Shown: positions 56,874 through 64,000 of the stretch, in pieces | Layout: every line of letters begins with the position of its first letter | Numbering within the stretch: position 1 is the stretch's first letter | Assembly: GCA_030770545.1 (NCBI GenBank) | Contig: CM061109.1 | Coordinates: forward strand, 6,510,001-6,574,000 | Reading direction: 5' to 3' | DNA length: 64,000 nt | Origin: Macropodus opercularis | Taxonomy: Eukaryota > Chordata > Actinopteri > Anabantiformes > Osphronemidae | Translations under genes and position numbers: made by a program | The notes under the pieces: model-generated | Told to the model about the DNA's origin: nothing | The model's database searches: none | What the model saw: only the letters and a program-made list of their open reading frames with translations

Positions 56874-59851
56874 ATGGCTGATCTCCAGGTATGTATAGAA
56901 TTATTGCAAATATCAATGTGTATAACATTGATAATGTGTATAACATTGATATTGCGAAGTGCCCCGTTATGCCGTTCAGCGGAACACACCGTTAAGTGGT
57001 ATAAATTAATGTTAACGCCAGGGAACGTTAACGACAAAGTAAATGAGCCCTGGGTTAACCGACCACATGGGCAGTCAAATACTGTAACTTATTTGAAGGA
57101 TTTTATAATTGTGTCCTATTTTAATTTAACTGCATGAGGAAAGTTTAATTCATCTGGTCGTTTAACGCTAATCTTGACAACTGGACTCATTTGTTCTCAG
57201 ATGAACTCTTCTAGGTATCATAGTCTTTCTGTGCTTCAGGCAATATTACCTGCATGGTATCATAAATCTTTATTATGTACTGTACAAAAGATCTGGTGAG
57301 GATCTCACTGAAAACTAAACACTAAAAATCTGCGTTTAAGCATGGCTGCTCTATTGTATGTATGTAAAAATGTATAAATTGGCAATGTCCAGTTTCACTG
57401 TAAAATACAAAGTCAAATCTGGTCACTAGAAGTTTGAAATAGTCCAAGGATTCGGACCTCCCCCCATGACATTTGACCTACAGTTTAAAGGTTTGGAGTG
57501 CATAGTACTATTGCCAACAACTTGATCTTTGGTCTATCCATGTGATCTTACTTCATGTTGCAAGACTTTGTGTAACACAGGACTTTGTGTCTGTGTTTTT
57601 TTTCACTGATTATTTTCTACATTTGCATAAATGCCTGCCAACAGAACATTTTCTAGTGCACACAGATCTATTTCATTTTGCGTTTCCCCTCTCTTCTTAT
57701 TTATTCACAACTTGATATGTAGTGCCAGAGGGTCTTTACCAGGATTTCTAATCAGATCTTTTACTTGTCATTTATAATGAGGGACCTGTTGCTGGAAACC
57801 ACGTGAGACAACTATATGAACAAATTACTAACACTGGTTTCAAAACTCTCCACATTGCATTACAGTGCTACAGTTTAAAAGAACAATTACCTTTCAGCTG
57901 GCGGCTAACCATTGCAAAGATGTGTAAAGTTTTGTGGTGAATGAGGCAGTTGTGGAAACAGGAAGGGAGAGGTGGGGAATGAGAGTGTGGTGAAGGTCTA
58001 CAGACTATTTTGGTTTGAGAAATCATTTAATGTACTTTTACGACATACATACAAACAGGCTGCACAAGGAGACAGTCTACTACTACTTCTGGGAGGCTAT
58101 TTACAAAGTGTGTATTCTGACCTCACATAATCATTGTTTCTAAATGTGTCTTTTTCTCTATAGTCTAAATTTGATACAGCAGCAGCTGAGGTGAAGCAGT
58201 TGAAATCAACACCAACAAACGAAGAGATGCTGCAGATCTATTCACTGTTTAAGCAGGCCACTGTAGGCGATGTCAACACAGGTGAGTAACAATTTTGCTG
58301 CTGCTGAATGCTAACGATTAAATAAATTACAGCTAAAATGTACCCCAATAAAAACATCAATCATCCAACAATGAAAACTCAACAAATCTGCTTTTGACAG
58401 AAGCTGTTTCCAAAGCTTCTGACACAGTTTTACTCACCAATCAAGTGGGTCTACCTTTGGTGGATTTGCAGTTCTCTAATTGTTGCTCCAACAATATTTG
58501 ATATTCAGTATTGAAATTAGTTGTAGTATAGCTCAATTGTTGTTTACAAATGAAGGAGATGGTTTTACCTCTGTTGCACTGCACACCTGTCGATAAGGTT
58601 TTCTGTGGTGCTTAAAGCTTTTCACTTTTGTTTGTCTTTGTCTGTTCTATCTCAAGCTCGTCCAGGGATGTTGGACTTCACTGGGAAAGCTAAATGGGAT
58701 GCCTGGGAGAAGCAGAAAGGTACACTTCCATTCTATCAGATAAAATTTTTTTTTCTTGATTAAACATGTAGAGATGATTATAAGTCTCAGTCTATGCCTT
58801 AATATTGAAACATTTTGCGCCAATGTTTGTTTTGTCTGTAAAATACAGTTAATGCTTGTGCAGCCTTCGAGGATGTCAAAATGAAAATAGGGGACATTCT
58901 AAGCTCAAAACACAAGGGTTGGATAAAACAACTGCAGACAGATGATAAATCACAACACACTTTATCTAGATGAATGGTTGGATGAACTTGCTTGTCAGAA
59001 AACCCACATGTGTTCATTGCCACTTAGGCTGTTTTATCCAACCCTTGTGTGTGTGTGTGTTTTTGAGCTTAGAGCACCCCCAGTTTACAGTGGGGTCATT
59101 TTGACCCCTTGAAGGCAGCACAAGGGTTAATGTCCTTGTAGAACTTGTCTTACACTGCATTTATCAGCACATTGAATTGTCAGTGTGTTTTTGTATACAG
59201 TTTCCAGCATCTGATTGGTTTACTGTAACAAACCTTATCAAGGCATTAAGCAGCAGATAAGGAAGAGATTGTTAGAAAAAATGCACAAGAGGAGAACGAG
59301 ATTTGGGAACCACTGCCTTAGAACAAATATTGATTTGATCATTGTTTTGATGTTATGCTGCCTATTCTGGAATGTACTGCTGGAAACCTTTTCAGGAGTT
59401 GACTGCTGTTTAATGATAAATGGTCTGAACTTGTATAGCGCTTTTCTACCTATTGGTACTCAAAGCCCTTTGACACTGTGTCTCATTCACCCATTCGCTC
59501 ACACAAGCTTACACACATACACACGCCACTGCTATGCAGCTTAGGCTGACACACTGGCACCTACTGACACCAAAACAAAGAATTTTTAAGGATTGAGATA
59601 TTTGAGTTGTAAAATGTGAAAAAACAAAAGGAAAAGTGGTATAAAACGGCCTCTTTAAAGTTGAATGTGGTACAGTTTTTATGTCTCTTTGTCCTCAGCA
59701 CATGATATCCTAACCTTGGCAGAGAGGAAAAAGTACATAAATGTATATGTAAATGTCATTTTTTTTTCATTTTTTAGGAAAAGTCAAAGAAGATGCTGTG
59801 AACGAGTACATTCGTCTGGTTGAGCAGTTAAAGCAGAAGTATGGATTTTAA
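56874..59851 (+). CDS. dbi: Acyl-CoA-binding protein / diazepam-binding inhibitor
   Basis: ACBP is a small cytosolic four-helix protein that binds and buffers medium- and long-chain acyl-CoA esters. Four exons: 56874-56888 (MADLQ), 58164-58281, 58657-58719 and 59778-59851 (stop TAA), joining in phase to 89 residues, the usual family length. The signature is intact: YSLFKQATVGD with Y31 and K35, RPGMLDFTGKAKWDAW with K57, and EYIRLVEQLKQKYGF with Y76, the residues known to contact the CoA and its phosphate. The first exon is only five codons, as in other vertebrates. A GC-box (GGGCGGGGG, 56803-56811) lies about 65 bases before ATG and no TATA box is seen, fitting a housekeeping promoter. AATAAA is at 60106-60111. 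Introns contain a TTAA-flanked MITE and a dispersed repeat. Identification is secure. Confidence 0.95.
57140..58163. other. dbi intron 1, no recognised features
   Basis: Ordinary intron sequence; no repeat family, ORF or regulatory element was recognised. Confidence 0.4.
58849..59130. mobile_element. TTAA-flanked MITE, second copy
   Basis: TTAATGCTTGTGCAGCCTTC at the left and GAAGGCAGCACAAGGGTTAA at the right frame a 282-base element with the same arms as 42769-43009, including AAGGGTTGGATAAAAC and its inverse near 59027. The centre differs. In dbi intron 3. Confidence 0.8.
59418..59560 (+). repeat. Dispersed repeat, 5' part of the 12812-13090 family
   Basis: ATAAATGGTCTGAACTTGTA, CTACCTATTGGTACTCAAAG and the CACACA-rich part match; the repeat is cut off after GCTTAGGCTGACACACTGGC. 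In dbi intron 3. Confidence 0.65.
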
Positions 59852-60105
59852 CCTGAGATGATAACTATGGATTAACCAGACTAATTGCTAGATGGACTGA
59901 GAATACAGACTGACAATACTACCAATTGCCTGTCATCCTCATGTTAAACACCTCTAAAGTTTGTCCGCACACAAGATATTCAGTGTCAATGCACACAGCA
60001 GTCCATTAGTGGTCCCAGAGAGATTAAGTTTCTCTGAACAATCACTAATGTCTTCAGTGCCATCAGATTGTAATGTTCTCAAATATGCACAGTTCCTGCC
60101 ATTTC

Positions 60106-60111
60106 AATAAA
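60106..60111 (+). terminator. Polyadenylation signal of dbi
   Basis: AATAAA lies 255 bases after the dbi stop codon, followed by a GT-containing stretch; it is the first canonical signal downstream. Confidence 0.7.
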
Positions 60112-63100
60112 GTCCCTGATGTGCATACGCTATCTTTGCATGTGATTTTTCAAGTGGTTTTAGTTTGGGTCAGAATATGATCATTTTACAGCAACAGTAT
60201 ATTTCTTCATTTCCCATCTTGTAACATTCTGAAGGTATTGTTGTGGAGAAATCTTATTAATGTGAGAGTTGCACATTCTCAAAAGAATTGAAGGAATTAA
60301 AAGGAAGTTTGATTAATTTTTTAATTTACATGTCGACATAGAGAAGAGCACTTACACCTCAGCAGTCTTCTGACTAATGTCTTCACCAAACCTGTATTTA
60401 TACTCTGTTACAAACCCCCACATGACAAATACAGAGATCTTTGACATACCTGAATACAGTAAAACCCCCAAACCAAATGTCTGACGACCCCCCAAGGAGC
60501 AGCCCACAGCCAAAAGGCCCAGCATGACATGACACCTAATCTAATTTCCCACAGGATGTATTTATAAACACTGTAGCCCTACACATTCACCTAAGTGATA
60601 CAAATCAGTTGGTTTCCTTTTCAGACCATCACTGAGCTGCTTCTTTCTGATACTTAACTCAGAAAACTTGTTCTGTTCAGGTTAAAGAGCCTCATGGTTG
60701 TCCTGCGTGTCCAGTGTTTGAGGGACCTCTATTGCAAACAACCCACCACATTTCAAATTGAAATTGTAGTTAAATGTCATGAAAATAAAGCTTTTCTACC
60801 AAGCTGGTCTTTGTTTTATTACAGACTATTGTGGCTATTATATAGCAGTTTATATGTATAACATGGCAGTGGTGGGAATAGAGAGACGATAATACAACGA
60901 TGACTAAGAAGGAGAATGATACAATATTGACTGGACCAGGACCAAGATAGCAGAAAATCAGTGACAGGGGTGAGATTACTTCCCTGAACAGAAGCACTGT
61001 AGAAGCTGATGGGAAACTACATTTTGTTTGCTTTGCTACAAAGTATTTCAAATGTGGTTAGGAAATATTACCTAGAAAAAATAAAAAGATCTAGACAGTA
61101 GATTCCCACCTTTGAGACAAGTACCAAAGCTACATGTTAGAAAAGAACCTGGGACGCTCACTTGTGTGTGTTCGTTTTATGTGAATAGACACTTCTAAAC
61201 TCTCAAGTTTATGCCCATTTTTGGAACCTAGGCAAAAAAAAAAAAAATTCTCCATAATGTTTCTCACTGTATGTTTCCACACTACATCTGTTATAAGTGA
61301 ACCATCATTAAGTAAGAAAAAATCAAAATTCAAAAACATTTCCTTTGATCGTACTGTGACAATATAGACAGGCTCAGAATTAAGAGAAAAGTATTTACAC
61401 AATATATGGCAGAGTTACAAATTCCCTTTCCTTGTGACTGAGAAGAGATCAATACAAATCATACATATGTACAAATCATTTACTTTTTCTTAACAGCCTG
61501 TAAATATCAAAATAAGTCTAATCGAGGAATAGTAAAATGAATAAATAACAACACCCAACAGCACCACTAGTACTTGAATCAGTATGGCCTTAATTTCCCC
61601 ATCCCTTAGAACCTTATAGAAGCTTTTAAGCCGATTCACCCACTTTTTAAGAATAATTGTTAACTCCTGATATGATCAGCACACTATCTGTAGTCCATTT
61701 GAATCTCTGCCCCTCAGGGCAGCCATACTCTATGAGAGATTCTTGGGTTACCATCACTTTTTTGTTATGAATTGCTTCAGGAATAGAAATGTAACACATC
61801 TGAGAGAAAGTGGCTGTGCACTATGGTGAATTCACATGACCTGGGGTTCAAATATACACTATAAAGCAAGAACCTAGAAATAACTCAGCTACAAAGCTTA
61901 AATATGTGGCATTCATTCGGAGGGACGCGAGGAGAATAAAAGAAAAGGTACTGCATATGGCACGAGAAAGGGGGCGCTGGAAATTTTACTTTTAAAGCTC
62001 ATTTTTAAGCTAGCGTAATCACAATTTCTTTACAACAAAGGGGTTAGATGAAGTTAGAAAGAGTGTATGGGTTGTGGGCTGTTCCCCAAAATATGTTTTC
62101 CAGAAATATATCCACCCAGGAACCCAGATAATATTTGATTTACATGGGCTACATACTGCTACAGCTGTGCTTCTTCACCCAAGCGCTATATAGTATACTG
62201 CCACAGTCAGATAGCCAGATTGTTTGCTTTCACTCCAGCTATCTGACCACCATGCCATAAAGCAAACTGTTTGCCAACTACCAAAACCGTGTCATGCAAG
62301 TCTCTTGCTTATAATCTCCAGTGCCATTACTTGTGAAGCTGTACGATAGATCTTGTCAAGCTAAGGGAAAACTAAAGCTTACTTTAAAGATAGTTTTCAG
62401 GCATACATTTCAATCATTTGTAAATGATTTTATGGAGATCTGAAATCTTTAAGTGTTTGGGACCATGTTATGACCTTTTAGTGTTGTTTACATCAGGATT
62501 CTACACTCTGGATTAATATCGCCATATGCCTAGTCCCCTGCCATTTACCTCTGCGATCTAACAACTCAACTCCTGCAACTCATCCTTCTGGTAACACGTC
62601 AAGTACAATGTATTTTACCATCCTGTTGGGGTTGAGATGACCCAACTAGGAAAAACTCAAACAGAGGCAGCAATAAGGTTTAATTATATGAATTTATTCT
62701 CAGTGATGAGATAAAGTTATTCAAAAGCAGGCATACAAAGTCATCTCTGAAGGCTTCAGAACACAACAGAGAACACTAGAGACCTATACTTATACATATA
62801 TACACATATACACATATTTACAGATATTACATTATGATATTTACATTATATATGGTAATATTCCAATACAAATACGAAGTTTTTTTTCTACTACATTCCT
62901 CAAGTTGAATCTTAAGTATCCCCTAAGTGCCTTTAGAAAAGCCTGTTGCAATGTTGTATGTATGCTGTATATATGTTCATTCATGTTTGTCTTCTCTCTT
63001 TGTGTTGTAAGTGTTAGTGTGCAGTAGATAATTTGTGTTACAATTTAGTATTTGGTTCCGTGTCTTTGTTTTGGGTTTAGCGTTAGGATTGATTTAGAGT

Positions 63101-63419
63101 TCGTGTTTTGTCCGTGGGGGTTGTGTTTGTTCATGTTTGTCTTTCTTTCATTAAATGATTATTTTACTTTCACACCTGTGTCTGGGTTCGTGCAAGTGGG
63201 TCCGCCCTGGTTAGTTAGTCTAGTGAGCAGGGAAGAAGGCTCTGGTGGAGCTTCCCCTTAGCAGAGAGTTTTTGGTGCCATTGTGTGGCGATTTCAAGTC
63301 AGAACCAGGGGTTCAGGCCATCCGTATCATCGTTAAGTAAAATGTCATTCAGTTTAAGAGATTAAAAAGCCCCTGAGCTGTAGTTTGCCAATGCCTCACC
63401 TAGCACATAATAATGAGGT
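60112..63419. other. Intergenic DNA right of dbi, no recognised genes
   Basis: AT-rich sequence. A block at 62640-62880 and another at 63050-63290 have the look of old LTR material but no termini or coding motifs could be fixed. Small ORFs on both strands show no family features. Confidence 0.4.
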
Positions 63420-63790
63420 GCAATATGCTTGCAGGCAGGGTGTACATGGAATACCATAACCAAATGGCTGGCACAGTGTACACAAATACCTGACTAGTAT
63501 GGTCAAAATGGGATGCGTAACTAATTTTAGATTAAGCATGATAAAACTAAATAATGTGGGACTTTCAAATCCAGACTGGCTAATCAACATAGTGCCAGTG
63601 GGCAAACAGAGAGAAATAGCGGCAGAGATAGTAATCCCAGTGGCAGCATGAGGAGATAAAACAGAAGATGCTTTAGAAATACCAACAGATGACAGAAAAC
63701 CTAGAAAAGATGTCAACCATAAAGACAGTAGTGGTATCCGTGTTAATAGGAACACTTGGTGCTGTGACCCCTAAGCTATACTAAATATAA
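63420..63790 (+). mobile_element. C-terminal fragment of a restriction-like-endonuclease LINE
   Basis: On the + strand one frame gives NPDWLINIVPVGKQREIAAE followed by IVIPVAA, a diverged form of the PD...D/EVAIP endonuclease block. A shifted frame gives KTVVVSVLIGTLGAVTPKL, the well-known C-terminal motif of this fish LINE. Same family as 5695-6710, here the opposite end of the element. Confidence 0.6.
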
Positions 63791-64000
63791 ACTCATCCCA
63801 AGGCACTCAGACAGACACTGGACTCATCTGCAGTGTCATTGGCAATCTACATGGATGCCAAGTCAATTAATTGTAAAGAGGGAAACAAGTTGTGTGTTTT
63901 ATCATTAAACAAATGTGAGTAAGGTGACAAATATTGATCATATTTAAAGTGGAGAAAACGTAGTATAAAAAACAACAACAAATCAATCAACAGTGGCACC

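Noticed and set aside
63396..63755. 119-codon - strand ORF with hydrophobic residues
   Set aside because: The + strand of the same stretch carries LINE C-terminal motifs, so this ORF is its antisense shadow.

Overview
The window looks like a piece of a teleost fish chromosome. Genes are split by long AT-rich introns with GT..AG borders. The repeats are typical fish families: Tc1-like transposons, LINEs of at least two clades, Penelope, DIRS, hAT and TTAA-flanked MITEs. AT, CA and GAA microsatellites are common. No prokaryotic features, rRNA genes or convincing tRNA genes were seen. All calls come from reading translations and splice sites by eye; no search was run.

Layout of host genes: (1) ubxn4 on the + strand, 3049-21638, nine 3' exons; the N-terminal exons lie left of the window. 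(2) An isolated exon-like ORF on the + strand, 22738-22883, not identified. (3) An integrin beta-2-like (CD18) gene on the - strand, 15 coding exons from 40431 down to 27099, with a probable 5' non-coding exon and ETS-type promoter motifs near 41320-41440. (4) nmi (N-myc and STAT interactor) on the - strand, nine coding exons from 51799 to 45832, with an interferon-type GAAA motif upstream near 51937-51950. (5) Two small spliced exons of a PHD-finger-like ORF on the - strand, 53318-52947. (6) dbi (acyl-CoA-binding protein) on the + strand, four exons from 56874 to 59851.

Itgb2 and nmi are neighbours on the same strand and both act in leukocyte or interferon biology, but each has its own upstream region and nothing shows joint regulation. 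Ubxn4 (ER-associated degradation) and dbi (acyl-CoA buffering) are housekeeping-type genes. No dedicated multi-gene system is visible.

Most of the remaining DNA is transposon relic. Notable structures are a 564-bp solo LTR with a 5-bp target duplication nested inside a Tc1 element (10292-10855), a TTAA-bounded MITE nested in a DIRS relic (42769-43009), a perfect 31-bp-arm palindrome at an apparent deletion junction in a LINE (55999-56066), a degenerate tandem repeat in itgb2 intron 1 (37937-38640), and a microsatellite framed by 19-bp inverted arms (40857-40970).
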